DNA of 64,000 nt from Paraburkholderia phenazinium (GTDB lineage: Bacteria > Pseudomonadota > Gammaproteobacteria > Burkholderiales > Burkholderiaceae): positions 36,569 to 100,568 of the forward strand of contig NZ_FNCJ01000024.1 in assembly GCF_900100735.1 (NCBI RefSeq). The letters are read 5' to 3'. Below, piece by piece: positions 1 to 7,688 of the stretch. The number at the start of each line of letters is the position of its first letter. Position 1 is the first letter of the stretch. The notes below the pieces were generated by a model. That model searched no databases. It was not told the DNA's origin and saw only the letters and a list, made by a program, of their open reading frames with translations. The position numbers were made by a program, and so were the translations under genes.

Positions 1-1077
1 CTGCGCGATCAGGTTCAAGAGGCGCGTGGTATCGGTGATGTCCTGGCCGTCCACACTCACGAGAATGTCGCCCGGCTTGATGCCGGCGCGGTCGGCCGGC
101 CCGTTCTTCAGCACGCCGGCCACGATCGCGCCGGATTTCTGGTCGAGCCCGAACGATTCGGCGATCTCAGGCGTCACGTCCTGCGGTTCCACGCCGATCC
201 AGCCGCGCGTGACCGAGCCAGTGGTGATGATGCTCTCCAGCACGCTGCGCGCCGTCGACACCGGAATCGCAAAACCGATCCCGAGCGAGCCCCCCGAGCG
301 CGAGTAGATCGCCGTATTGATGCCCAGCAGATTGCCGTTCACGTCGACCAGCGCGCCGCCCGAGTTGCCGGGATTGATCGCCGCGTCGGTCTGGATGAAG
401 TTTTCGAAGGTGTTGATGCCCAGGTGATTACGGCCGAGCGCGCTGACAATCCCCATGGTCACCGTCTGACCCACGCCGAACGGGTTGCCGATCGCCAGCA
501 CCACGTCGCCCACGCGCGTCTGGTCCATGCGGCCGAGCGTAATGGTAGGCAGGTTGGTCAGATTGACCTTGAGGACCGCCAGATCGGTCTCCGGGTCGAC
601 GCCGATCACCTTGGCGGTGGTGGTGCGGCCGTCGGCGAGCGCGATTTCGATCTGATCCGCACCGTCGACAACGTGTTGGTTCGTTAGAATGTAACCTTCC
701 GAACTCACTATGACACCCGAGCCCAGATTGGATGCGGGTTGCTCCTGCTGTCTGCGGTTGTTGTTCTTGTCGCCGAAGAAGTAACGAAACAGCGGATCTT
801 TGGCCCGAGGGTCGGGCGGCAACGATCCGTCCTTGCTCGAGAACACATTGACGACCGCAGGGGAGGCCTTCTGCGCGGCGTCGGCATAGGAAGCCTGTGC
901 GGGACCGCTACCGATGCCTGGCGCCACCTCCCGCAGTGCGACGATCGGCTCGGAGAGCTGCTTGCCGAATTGCCCTTGTCGCTGCAGCCATTGCGGTTTT
1001 AGGGTCGCAATGATGAACATCAGCGCCAACAGCACGGTCACCGCTTGGGCAAAGAACAGCCAAAAGCGTCTAAGCAT
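1..1077 (-). CDS. Periplasmic trypsin-like serine protease with PDZ domain (DegS/DegQ/MucD type), C-terminus cut by window edge
   Basis: Translation from the ATG at 1077 gives 359 residues with no stop before the window edge. Residues 5-25 are a single hydrophobic segment, probably a signal anchor placing the protease domain in the periplasm. The catalytic triad is visible: His135 in TNQHVVDGA, Asp165 in PETDLAVLKV and Ser239 in NPGNSGGAL. A PDZ domain begins near residue 290 and is cut. HtrA-family proteases of this size (about 400 residues) act in envelope protein quality control or stress signalling. Residues 103-116 form a low-complexity Asn/Gln/Arg linker. It is divergent from the Nif3 gene with only 19 bases between the two start codons. 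One PDZ domain and an anchor suggest DegS-like architecture, but the family assignment cannot be finished without the C-terminus. Confidence 0.9.
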   Translation of the reverse strand, partial: MLRRFWLFFAQAVTVLLALMFIIATLKPQWLQRQGQFGKQLSEPIVALREVAPGIGSGPAQASYADAAQKASPAVVNVFSSKDGSLPPDPRAKDPLFRYFFGDKNNNRRQQEQPASNLGSGVIVSSEGYILTNQHVVDGADQIEIALADGRTTTAKVIGVDPETDLAVLKVNLTNLPTITLGRMDQTRVGDVVLAIGNPFGVGQTVTMGIVSALGRNHLGINTFENFIQTDAAINPGNSGGALVDVNGNLLGINTAIYSRSGGSLGIGFAIPVSTARSVLESIITTGSVTRGWIGVEPQDVTPEIAESFGLDQKSGAIVAGVLKNGPADRAGIKPGDILVSVDGQDITDTTRLLNLIAQ

Positions 1078-1096
1078 CTGAAGAATAGAGGTTTAT

Positions 1097-1843
1097 ATGG
1101 ATCGGATCGAACTTGAATTGTACTTGAACAAACTCCTTGAAACCGCGCGCTTCAAGGACTACTGCCCGAACGGCCTGCAGGTGGAGGGGCGCCGCCGGGT
1201 CAACAAACTGGCGACTGGAGTGACCGCTTCATTGGCTTTCCTCGAAGCCGCGCTCGATTGGGGGGCAGATGCGGTGCTGGTGCATCACGGCTACTTCTGG
1301 CGTAACGAAGCGCCGCAGATCACCGGCCGCAAATACGGCCGCCTGAAGCTGCTGCTGGCCAACGACCTGAACCTGTTCGCCTACCACCTGCCGCTCGACG
1401 ATCATCCTGAGTATGGCAACAACGCCCAACTGGGCGAGAAGATGGGCTGGATCGGCGACGTGCGGTTTGGCGAGAACGATCTGGGCTGGATGACCACGCT
1501 GCCCATGCCTATCACCCTCGAGCATTTCACCGCACAGGTCGAGCAGACGCTTGGCCGCACGCCGCTCGTATTCGGCGACCCCGATGTCGCGATACGGCGC
1601 GTCGCATGGTGCACGGGGGCGGCCCAAGGCTATTTCGACGCGGCGATCGAAGCCGGCGCAGACGTGTATCTCACCGGTGAAGTGTCCGAATCCACCATGC
1701 ATACCTCGCTCGAAAGCGGCGTCGCGTTTCTGGCCGCCGGCCACCATGCCACCGAGCGTTTCGGCGTGCAGGCACTCGGCGCGCATCTGGCGGAATCGTT
1801 CGATATCGAGCATCTTTTTATTGATATCCACAATCCCGTCTGA
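1097..1843 (+). CDS. Nif3-like dinuclear metal centre protein (YbgI/DUF34 family)
   Basis: The product is 248 residues, the usual length of bacterial Nif3/YbgI proteins, which form toroidal hexamers with a two-metal site. Candidate metal ligands are present: His63-His64 in LVHHGYFW, Asp101 and His103 in LPLDDHPEYGN, and His216 with Glu220 near the C-terminus in GHHATERFG. The cellular role of the family is not settled; a metal-dependent hydrolase or metal-handling role is generally assumed. A GAGG ribosome binding site precedes the ATG. The start lies 19 bases from the start of the divergent protease gene, so each promoter must reach into the neighbouring coding region. Confidence 0.92.
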   Translation: MDRIELELYLNKLLETARFKDYCPNGLQVEGRRRVNKLATGVTASLAFLEAALDWGADAVLVHHGYFWRNEAPQITGRKYGRLKLLLANDLNLFAYHLPLDDHPEYGNNAQLGEKMGWIGDVRFGENDLGWMTTLPMPITLEHFTAQVEQTLGRTPLVFGDPDVAIRRVAWCTGAAQGYFDAAIEAGADVYLTGEVSESTMHTSLESGVAFLAAGHHATERFGVQALGAHLAESFDIEHLFIDIHNPV

Positions 1844-2050
1844 TTAGTGAACTAAAACGCACGAAATACACAGGGCCCACTTAAAACGGGATACAAAAAA
1901 GTTTCTTATTGGTGGGGGGAAACCCTTGGATATCAAAGACTTCGCATGGTTTTTGGCATTCGGGCCTTGTAAATGGCGACTCCATTCGAGCAAACTAGCG
2001 TCGGTAGAAGCGACGTGAAGGAAAAATCCAACTCAGAAGTGGGGCGTGTG

Positions 2051-2671
2051 ATGCGAGACAAAGAAGATGAGCTCGTCGACGGCGGCCGGCGTACGTGGCT
2101 GATAGCGACGACCGTAGCAGGTGGCATTGGAGGCGTTGCCACTGTCGTACCCTTTGTTAGTTCGTTTGCACCATCTGAAAAAGCCAAGGCAGCCGGCGCG
2201 CCGGTCGAGGCCGATATCAGCAATCTGAAGCCCGGCGACATGATGACTGTTGCCTGGCGTGGCAAGCCGGTCTGGATCCTCAACCGCACCGACCGGATGC
2301 TCGCCGACGTCCAGAAAGCCGATAACGAAGTAGCCGATCCCCATACCGAGCATCCCTTCTCGATGCCGTTGCCGGATTACTGCAACAACGAATTCCGCTC
2401 ACGGCCCGATCACAAGAACCTGTTGGTTACCGTTGCCGTGTGCACCCATCTGGGCTGCACACCGACGCCGCGCTTCCAGGAAGGCCCGCAGCCGAATCTG
2501 CCGGACGACTGGCCCGGCGGCTTCCTGTGCCCCTGTCACGGCTCCACCTATGATCTCGCCGGGCGCGTCTTCAAGAACAAACCGGCACCGCAGAACCTGG
2601 ATATCCCTCGCTACATGTTCACGTCGGCTACCCAGCTCGTGATCGGCAAGGACGAGAAAGGAGAAGCGTAA
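2051..2671 (+). CDS. petA: Ubiquinol-cytochrome c reductase, Rieske iron-sulfur subunit
   Basis: Rieske protein of the cytochrome bc1 complex; it takes electrons from ubiquinol and passes them to cytochrome c1 on the periplasmic side. From the ATG at 2051 it is 206 residues. An N-terminal twin-arginine segment (GGRRTWLIATT) leads into one membrane helix. The 2Fe-2S ligands lie in CTHLGC (131-136) and CPCHGS (160-165). An upstream in-frame ATG at 1973 would add 26 residues unlike the family and has no ribosome binding site, so 2051 is preferred. The stop codon directly abuts the petB start, consistent with one petABC transcript. Confidence 0.95.
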   Translation: MRDKEDELVDGGRRTWLIATTVAGGIGGVATVVPFVSSFAPSEKAKAAGAPVEADISNLKPGDMMTVAWRGKPVWILNRTDRMLADVQKADNEVADPHTEHPFSMPLPDYCNNEFRSRPDHKNLLVTVAVCTHLGCTPTPRFQEGPQPNLPDDWPGGFLCPCHGSTYDLAGRVFKNKPAPQNLDIPRYMFTSATQLVIGKDEKGEA

Positions 2672-4051
2672 ATGGCGATCGATCACGAAGTGGAGACGAC
2701 CGGGCTGGTCGGCTGGATCGACCGCCGCTTTCCGATGACGGCGACGTGGAAAAAGCACGTTTCCGAGTACTACGCGCCGAAAAACTTCAACTTCTGGTAT
2801 TTCTTCGGCTCGCTGGCGTTGCTGGTGCTGGTCAATCAGATCGTGACCGGCATCTTCCTCACCATGAACTACAAGCCCGATTCGACGCTCGCGTTCGCCT
2901 CGGTCGAGTACATCATGCGCGAGGTGCCATGGGGCTGGCTGATCCGCTATATGCACTCGACGGGCGCGTCGATGTTCTTCGTGGTGGTCTATCTGCATAT
3001 GTTCCGCGGACTGCTATACGGGTCATACCGCAAGCCGCGCGAACTGGTGTGGGTGTTTGGCTGCGCGATCTTCCTGTGCCTGATGGCCGAGGCGTTCTTT
3101 GGCTACCTGCTGCCGTGGGGCCAGATGTCGTTCTGGGGCGCCCAGGTGATCGTGAACCTGTTCTCGGCGATTCCCTTCATCGGGCCGGACCTGTCGCTGT
3201 GGATTCGCGGTGACTACGTGGTGTCGGACGTCACGCTGAACCGCTTTTTCGCGTTCCACGTGATTGCGATTCCGCTGGTGCTGATCGGCCTGGTGGTGGC
3301 GCACATCGTGGCGCTGCACGAAGTGGGTTCGAACAACCCGGATGGCATCGAGATCAAGGCGAAGAAGGACGCGAACGGCATTCCGCTCGACGGCATCCCG
3401 TTCCACCCGTACTACTCCGTGCATGACTTCATGGGCGTCAGCGTGTTCTTGCTGATCTTCGCGGCGATCATCTTCTTCGCACCGGAGATGGGCGGCTACT
3501 TCCTGGAGTCGAACAACTTCATCCCGGCCAATCCGCTGCAGACGCCGCCGGAAATCGCGCCGGTGTGGTACTTCACGGCGTTCTATGCGATGCTGCGCGC
3601 CACCACCGACCCGTTCAAGATCGTCCTGATGATCGTGATCGCGCTGCTCGGGCTGTTCGCGCTGGTACGGGCGCGCGGCAAGTGGAAGGTGGGGCTGCCG
3701 GTGCTGGCCGTGCTGGTGCTGCTGGCGATGTTCTTCACCGAATCGAAGTTCTGGGGCGTGGTGGTGATGGGCAGCGCGGTGGTTTCGCTGTTCTTCCTGC
3801 CGTGGCTGGACCGCTCGCCGGTGAAGTCGATCCGCTACCGGCCGTTTTTCCACAAGGTGTTTTACGGCATCTTCGTGCTGGCTTTTCTGACGCTGGCGTT
3901 CCTCGGAACCAAGCCGCCGTCGCCCGCCGCGACCCTGATCGCGCAGATTTGTGCGCTGGTCTACTTCGCGTTTTTCCTTGGCATGCCGTTCTGGACGCCG
4001 CTTGGCAAGTTCAAGCAGCCACCCGAGCGGGTGCACTTCAAGCCTCACTAA
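2672..4051 (+). CDS. petB: Cytochrome b subunit of the bc1 complex
   Basis: Integral membrane subunit of ubiquinol-cytochrome c reductase carrying hemes bL and bH and the Qo and Qi quinone sites. The product is 459 residues with multiple hydrophobic helices. Heme-ligand histidines are recognisable at 95, 109, 196 and 211; the second pair is 15 residues apart. The Qo-site motif that is PEWY in mitochondria reads PVWY (297-300). It starts at the base after the petA stop and is followed 23 bases later by petC. The C-terminal part after about residue 310 contains further hydrophobic segments. Confidence 0.96.
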   Translation: MAIDHEVETTGLVGWIDRRFPMTATWKKHVSEYYAPKNFNFWYFFGSLALLVLVNQIVTGIFLTMNYKPDSTLAFASVEYIMREVPWGWLIRYMHSTGASMFFVVVYLHMFRGLLYGSYRKPRELVWVFGCAIFLCLMAEAFFGYLLPWGQMSFWGAQVIVNLFSAIPFIGPDLSLWIRGDYVVSDVTLNRFFAFHVIAIPLVLIGLVVAHIVALHEVGSNNPDGIEIKAKKDANGIPLDGIPFHPYYSVHDFMGVSVFLLIFAAIIFFAPEMGGYFLESNNFIPANPLQTPPEIAPVWYFTAFYAMLRATTDPFKIVLMIVIALLGLFALVRARGKWKVGLPVLAVLVLLAMFFTESKFWGVVVMGSAVVSLFFLPWLDRSPVKSIRYRPFFHKVFYGIFVLAFLTLAFLGTKPPSPAATLIAQICALVYFAFFLGMPFWTPLGKFKQPPERVHFKPH

Positions 4052-4074
4052 TCGCAGGCCAAGGAGACACGAAG

Positions 4075-4842
4075 ATGAGAAAAATGCTTTCGAGGCTCGC
4101 GGTGATCGGGGCCGCATCGCTGACGCTTGCCTTGGCGTTGCTGGCCGCGCCGGCTTACGCGGACGACAATTTCCCGCTCGACCGCGCGCCCGATAACGCG
4201 GACAATTTTGCTTCTTTGCAGCACGGCGCCAAATTGTTTGTAAACTACTGCCTGAATTGCCACAGTGCGAACCTGATGCGCTACAGCGCATTGACCAGTT
4301 TGGGTATTTCGCCGCAGGAAATTCAGGTAAATCTGCTTTTTACGACCGATAAAATCGGCAACACGATGTCGGTGGCAATGAAGCCCGACGACGCGAAAGC
4401 GTGGTTCGGCACTGCGCCGCCGGATTTGTCGGTGGAAGCACGGGCGCGCGGCCGCGACTGGCTGTACACGTATCTGCGCAGTTTCTATCGCGACGATACG
4501 CGGCCAACCGGCTGGAACAATCTGGTGTATGAAAACGTGAGCATGCCTCACGTGTTGTGGCAGCTTCAGGGAGAACGTAGCGCGAAGTTCGAAGACGATG
4601 TCGACGAAAGGACCGGGGAAAAAGTCCATAAATTCGTCGGTTTCCAGCAGATCACGCCGGGGACCTTGTCGCCGGTGGATTATGATTCGGATGTGGCCGA
4701 CCTCGTGTCGTACCTGTCCTGGATGTCCGAACCGACTCAGCAAACCCGTCACCGGCTTGGCGTGTGGGTGCTGCTGTTCCTCGGCATCCTGAGCTTTTTC
4801 GCCTGGCGATTGAACGCTGCGTACTGGAAAGATATCAAATAA
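4075..4842 (+). CDS. petC: Cytochrome c1 of the bc1 complex
   Basis: Membrane-anchored c-type cytochrome that accepts electrons from the Rieske protein and delivers them to soluble cytochrome c. The product is 255 residues. A signal peptide ends around residue 29 (APAYA/DD), the heme-binding CxxCH is CLNCH at 59-63, and a C-terminal membrane helix (LGVWVLLFLGILSFFAW) anchors the protein. The ATG at 4075 is preceded by AAGGAG at a good distance; upstream in-frame starts lie inside petB. A perfect 7-bp hairpin starts two bases after the stop codon. Confidence 0.95.
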   Translation: MRKMLSRLAVIGAASLTLALALLAAPAYADDNFPLDRAPDNADNFASLQHGAKLFVNYCLNCHSANLMRYSALTSLGISPQEIQVNLLFTTDKIGNTMSVAMKPDDAKAWFGTAPPDLSVEARARGRDWLYTYLRSFYRDDTRPTGWNNLVYENVSMPHVLWQLQGERSAKFEDDVDERTGEKVHKFVGFQQITPGTLSPVDYDSDVADLVSYLSWMSEPTQQTRHRLGVWVLLFLGILSFFAWRLNAAYWKDIK

Positions 4843-4843
4843 T

Positions 4844-4861
4844 CACGCCATAACTGGCGTG
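4844..4861 (+). other. Intercistronic hairpin after petC
   Basis: CACGCCA, loop TAAC, TGGCGTG forms a perfect 7-bp stem beginning two bases after the petC stop. No T-run follows, so it does not look like an efficient intrinsic terminator; it could be a processing or 3'-stabilising stem between petABC and sspA. Confidence 0.5.
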
Positions 4862-4936
4862 GGGCCGGCGCAAGGAAAGACCTGCTGGACGGTTTTTCCG
4901 CGTGCTGGCCCTTCAGCTTTTTGAGGAAACGTAAAC

Positions 4937-5548
4937 ATGATGGTTCTGTATTCCGGCACAACTTGCCCGTTCTCCCAGCGTTGCCGGCTGGTGCTGTTCG
5001 AAAAGGGCATGGACTTCGAGATCCGCGACGTCGACCTGTTCAACAAACCGGAAGACATCGCTGTGATGAATCCGTATGGTCAGGTGCCGATTCTCGTCGA
5101 ACGGGATCTGATTCTGTACGAATCGAACATCATCAACGAGTACATCGACGAACGCTTCCCGCATCCGCAACTGATGCCGGCCGACCCGGTGCAACGCGCC
5201 CGCGCGCGCCTGTTCCTGCTCAACTTCGAGAAGGAACTGTTCGTGCACGTCGGCACGCTCGAAAACGAGAAGGGCAAGGCGGCCGAGAAGAATCACGAGA
5301 AAGCGCGCCTCGCGATCCGCGATCGCCTGACGCAACTCGCGCCGATCTTCCTGAAGAACAAGTACATGCTCGGCGAAGAGTTCTCGATGCTCGACGTGGC
5401 GATCGCGCCGCTCCTGTGGCGTCTGGATCACTACGGCATCGAACTGTCGAAGAACGCCGCGCCGCTGATGAAGTATGCCGAGCGGATTTTCAGCCGCCCG
5501 GCCTATATCGAAGCGCTGACGCCGTCGGAAAAGGTGATGCGTCGTTGA
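4937..5548 (+). CDS. sspA: Stringent starvation protein A, glutathione S-transferase fold
   Basis: The product is 203 residues: an N-terminal glutaredoxin-like thioredoxin fold (SGTTCPFSQRCRLVLFEKG, residues 5-23), then an all-helical GST C-terminal domain. SspA proteins bind RNA polymerase and modulate transcription during starvation and acid stress; they generally lack GST catalytic activity. It follows petC by 94 bases and precedes sspB, the same order seen with the ClpXP adaptor gene in other proteobacteria. An AGGAAAC ribosome binding site lies upstream of the ATG. Confidence 0.93.
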   Translation: MMVLYSGTTCPFSQRCRLVLFEKGMDFEIRDVDLFNKPEDIAVMNPYGQVPILVERDLILYESNIINEYIDERFPHPQLMPADPVQRARARLFLLNFEKELFVHVGTLENEKGKAAEKNHEKARLAIRDRLTQLAPIFLKNKYMLGEEFSMLDVAIAPLLWRLDHYGIELSKNAAPLMKYAERIFSRPAYIEALTPSEKVMRR

Positions 5549-5635
5549 GTTTGGCTTGAGGGTGAGGGCGTCGGGCGCGGCTCGTGAGTGTTTGCGCGCC
5601 GCTGCGCGGCGTCTTGCCCAGTAAGAGGACTGTTG

Positions 5636-6148
5636 ATGCAAGAGATTTCCACGAAGCCTTACCTGCTGCGCGCGCTGTACGAGTGGTGCACGGATAACGG
5701 TTATACGCCGCACATCGCGGTACGGGTCGACAATCAGACGCGGGTGCCTCGCCAGTTCGTGCGGGACAACGAAATCGTGTTGAACATCAGTTTCGAGGCG
5801 ACCAGCCAGTTACAGATGGGCAACGAGTGGGTCGAGTTCAGCGCACGGTTTTCGGGCAAGTCGCACAAGATCGAAGTGCCGGTCGCCAATGTACTGGCGA
5901 TCTACGCGCGTGAGAATGGCCAGGGGATGGCGTTCCCGGTCGAATCGGCGGGCGGCGAGGCGACGGATTCCGGGGCGGATGCCGTGGATGAACCGGTCGC
6001 GCCGGTGAAGGCCGGCGGCACTGGGCCGAGGGCGGTTGAGGCTGAGCCTGTTGCCGCCGCGAAGGCTGAGGATGCGGATGAGACGCCGCCTCCGGATGAC
6101 GATGGGTCGAAGGGCGGCGGTCGCGGGCACTTGAAGGTCGTCAAGTGA
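5636..6148 (+). CDS. sspB: ClpXP protease specificity-enhancing factor SspB
   Basis: Adaptor that binds ssrA-tagged proteins and delivers them to ClpXP. The product is 170 residues. The folded substrate-binding domain is roughly 1-105 (KPYLLRALYEWCTDNGYTPH near the N-terminus), followed by a long Ala/Glu/Pro/Asp-rich disordered linker. The C-terminus GRGHLKVVK matches the ClpX-binding XB tail of the family. The start at 5636 is chosen because AAGAGGAC precedes it and the family begins here; the upstream in-frame ATG at 5588 lacks support. A strong terminator follows. Confidence 0.93.
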   Translation: MQEISTKPYLLRALYEWCTDNGYTPHIAVRVDNQTRVPRQFVRDNEIVLNISFEATSQLQMGNEWVEFSARFSGKSHKIEVPVANVLAIYARENGQGMAFPVESAGGEATDSGADAVDEPVAPVKAGGTGPRAVEAEPVAAAKAEDADETPPPDDDGSKGGGRGHLKVVK

Positions 6149-6181
6149 CTTGAGGCTGCAAGCTAACGCCAGTGGGATGAA

Positions 6182-6216
6182 GCGGGTTACGCGATGGTTG
6201 CGTAGCCCGTTTTTTA
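6182..6216 (+). terminator. Rho-independent terminator of sspB
   Basis: CGGGTTACGC and GCGTAGCCCG form a 10-bp stem with one G-T pair and a 7-base loop, followed by TTTTTTATTT. It lies about 35 bases after the sspB stop. Confidence 0.88.
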
Positions 6217-6255
6217 TTTCCGTGCGCGCCTAAGCTTTGGCTTTTGGTCCGATGC

Positions 6256-6294
6256 AAAAAGAAAACGGGCTACGCAAACATCACGTAGCCCGTC
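6256..6294 (-). terminator. Rho-independent terminator downstream of tRNA-Thr
   Basis: Read on the minus strand: ACGGGCTACG, loop, CGTAGCCCGT, then TTTTCTTTTT. It lies just 3' of the minus-strand tRNA gene. It is nearly identical, in inverted orientation, to the sspB terminator about 70 bases away. Confidence 0.82.
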
Positions 6295-6301
6295 GTATTT
6301 C

Positions 6302-6377
6302 TGGTGCCCCCTGTCTGATTCGAACAGACCACCTCATGATTACAAGTCAAGTGCTCTACCAAATGAGCTAAGGGGGC
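6302..6377 (-). tRNA. tRNA-Thr (anticodon TGT)
   Basis: The minus strand folds into a full 76-base cloverleaf: acceptor GCCCCCT/AGGGGGC, D stem GCTC/GAGC, anticodon loop CTTGTAA with anticodon TGT, T arm GTCTG-TTCGAAT-CAGAC, and an encoded 3' CCA. The anticodon stem has a T-T mismatch at positions 28-42 (CTTGA/TCATG), the other four pairs being normal. TGT reads ACA and related Thr codons. Confidence 0.95.
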
Positions 6378-6466
6378 GAAAGCAGCGCGCTATTATAAGC
6401 CAAGAAGAACCATACTGCTACTAGCTGCCCGCACCTGGGCGGCCCCATCAGTTACCATGTACGTCT

Positions 6467-6491
6467 ATTCGATATCCCTGTCATATCGAAT
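6467..6491. promoter_or_regulatory. Perfect 9-bp inverted repeat upstream of methyltransferase gene
   Basis: ATTCGATAT, a 7-base spacer, then ATATCGAAT. It ends 14 bases before the ATG at 6506, so it could be a protein-binding operator over the promoter or a 5'-UTR stem. No binding protein is encoded next to it. Confidence 0.45.
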
Positions 6492-6505
6492 CCCCACCTC
6501 GCTCA

Positions 6506-7654
6506 ATGACCCAACACCCTACGCAACACCCCACTCAGGCGCCGACCATTACCTGGCCCGAGGCCGACGGCCCGCGCACCGCGCGCTGGCGCTCCGAAGC
6601 GGCGGTGCCGCCGCCCAAGCGAGTGATCGTGGCCGATGACCGCACCACGGCCGATACCGCCTATCGCCTCGCCTGTGAAGGCACGGCGCTCTTGTGGCAG
6701 GGCGACTTCCAGAACGCCCGCCAGCTGTTGCAGGCAGTGACGCGCCGCGTCGAACGCAAGCCGCGCAAGCAGGCCGAGACGCTGATCGATGCCTTCAATT
6801 TCCATCGCCAGGCGCAGTCGCAGCGTGCCCGTACGCTGGGTATGATCCTGATCCCGCTCGACGCTGCCTACGCAATCCCGTTGCGCCGCGCGCCGGAAGT
6901 GGCAGAGGCTTGCGCGGAGACGTACGGTCCGCCGTCCGACGAGGTGTCGGTGGTGTCGTTGCGCGAACTGCTTGGTCTGATCGGCGCTCATGAGTGGCGC
7001 AAGAAGGGCGTGGAGATTCCCGTGCTCGGCGAGCGCATTCACCCGCACTACGGCGTGTTCTCGCCAGTGCGCGGCGAGTATGTCGATCTGGTCGCGCGCA
7101 CGCCGCTGCCGTCGCTGAACAAGGCCTTCGATATCGGCACCGGCACGGGCGTGCTCGCTGCCTTGCTGGCCAAACGCGGCGTGAAGAAAATCGTCGCGTC
7201 CGACCAGGATCCGCGTGCGCTGGCTTGTGCGCGCGAGAATCTCGAGCGTCTCGGCTTCGCCCAGCAGGTTGATGTCGTCGAGGCCGATCTGTTCCCGGAA
7301 GGCCGCGCGCCGCTCGTGGTCTGTAACCCGCCGTGGGTGCCGGCGCGGCCGGCGTCGCCGATCGAATACGCCATCTACGACAACGACAGCCGCATGCTGC
7401 TCGGCTTCCTGAACGGGCTCGCGGAGCATCTGTCGCCGGGTGGCGAAGGCTGGTTGATCCTGTCGGATTTCGCTGAGCATCTGGGTTTGCGCACCCGTCA
7501 GTTTCTGCTCGACGCGATTGAGAAGGCCGGGCTTACGGTGGTCGGTCGCGAAGATATTCGTCCGCGCCATCCGAAGTCGTCGGATGAAACCGATCCGCTG
7601 CATGCCGCGCGCGTCGCTGAAGTGACGTCGTTGTGGCGCCTGAAGGCGCGCTGA
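6506..7654 (+). CDS. Class I SAM-dependent methyltransferase with NPPW motif (function unknown)
   Basis: The product is 382 residues. The C-terminal half carries a Rossmann methyltransferase domain: motif I FDIGTGTGVLAALLAKRG near residue 210 and the catalytic-loop motif NPPW (in VVCNPPWVPARP). The NPPW/NPPY class usually methylates nitrogen atoms (glutamine side chains as in PrmB/PrmC, or exocyclic amines as in RsmC and adenine DNA methylases). The N-terminal 200 residues are a separate region of unknown role that begins with the repeat TQHPTQHPTQ. There is no partner gene on the same strand that hints at the substrate. No clear ribosome binding site is visible before the ATG. Confidence 0.85.
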   Translation: MTQHPTQHPTQAPTITWPEADGPRTARWRSEAAVPPPKRVIVADDRTTADTAYRLACEGTALLWQGDFQNARQLLQAVTRRVERKPRKQAETLIDAFNFHRQAQSQRARTLGMILIPLDAAYAIPLRRAPEVAEACAETYGPPSDEVSVVSLRELLGLIGAHEWRKKGVEIPVLGERIHPHYGVFSPVRGEYVDLVARTPLPSLNKAFDIGTGTGVLAALLAKRGVKKIVASDQDPRALACARENLERLGFAQQVDVVEADLFPEGRAPLVVCNPPWVPARPASPIEYAIYDNDSRMLLGFLNGLAEHLSPGGEGWLILSDFAEHLGLRTRQFLLDAIEKAGLTVVGREDIRPRHPKSSDETDPLHAARVAEVTSLWRLKAR

Positions 7655-7688
7655 GGGCCTCCATGATGGTCTGACGGCGAACGGGCGC

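Noticed and set aside
3023..4291. Long minus-strand open frame (over 400 codons) across petB/petC
   Set aside because: Arg/His/Gln-rich translation typical of antisense of a high-GC gene; petB and petC are certain on the other strand.
6302..6377. tRNA-Thr as integration site of a genomic island
   Set aside because: No integrase, no partial duplicate of the tRNA 3' end and ordinary genes on both sides.
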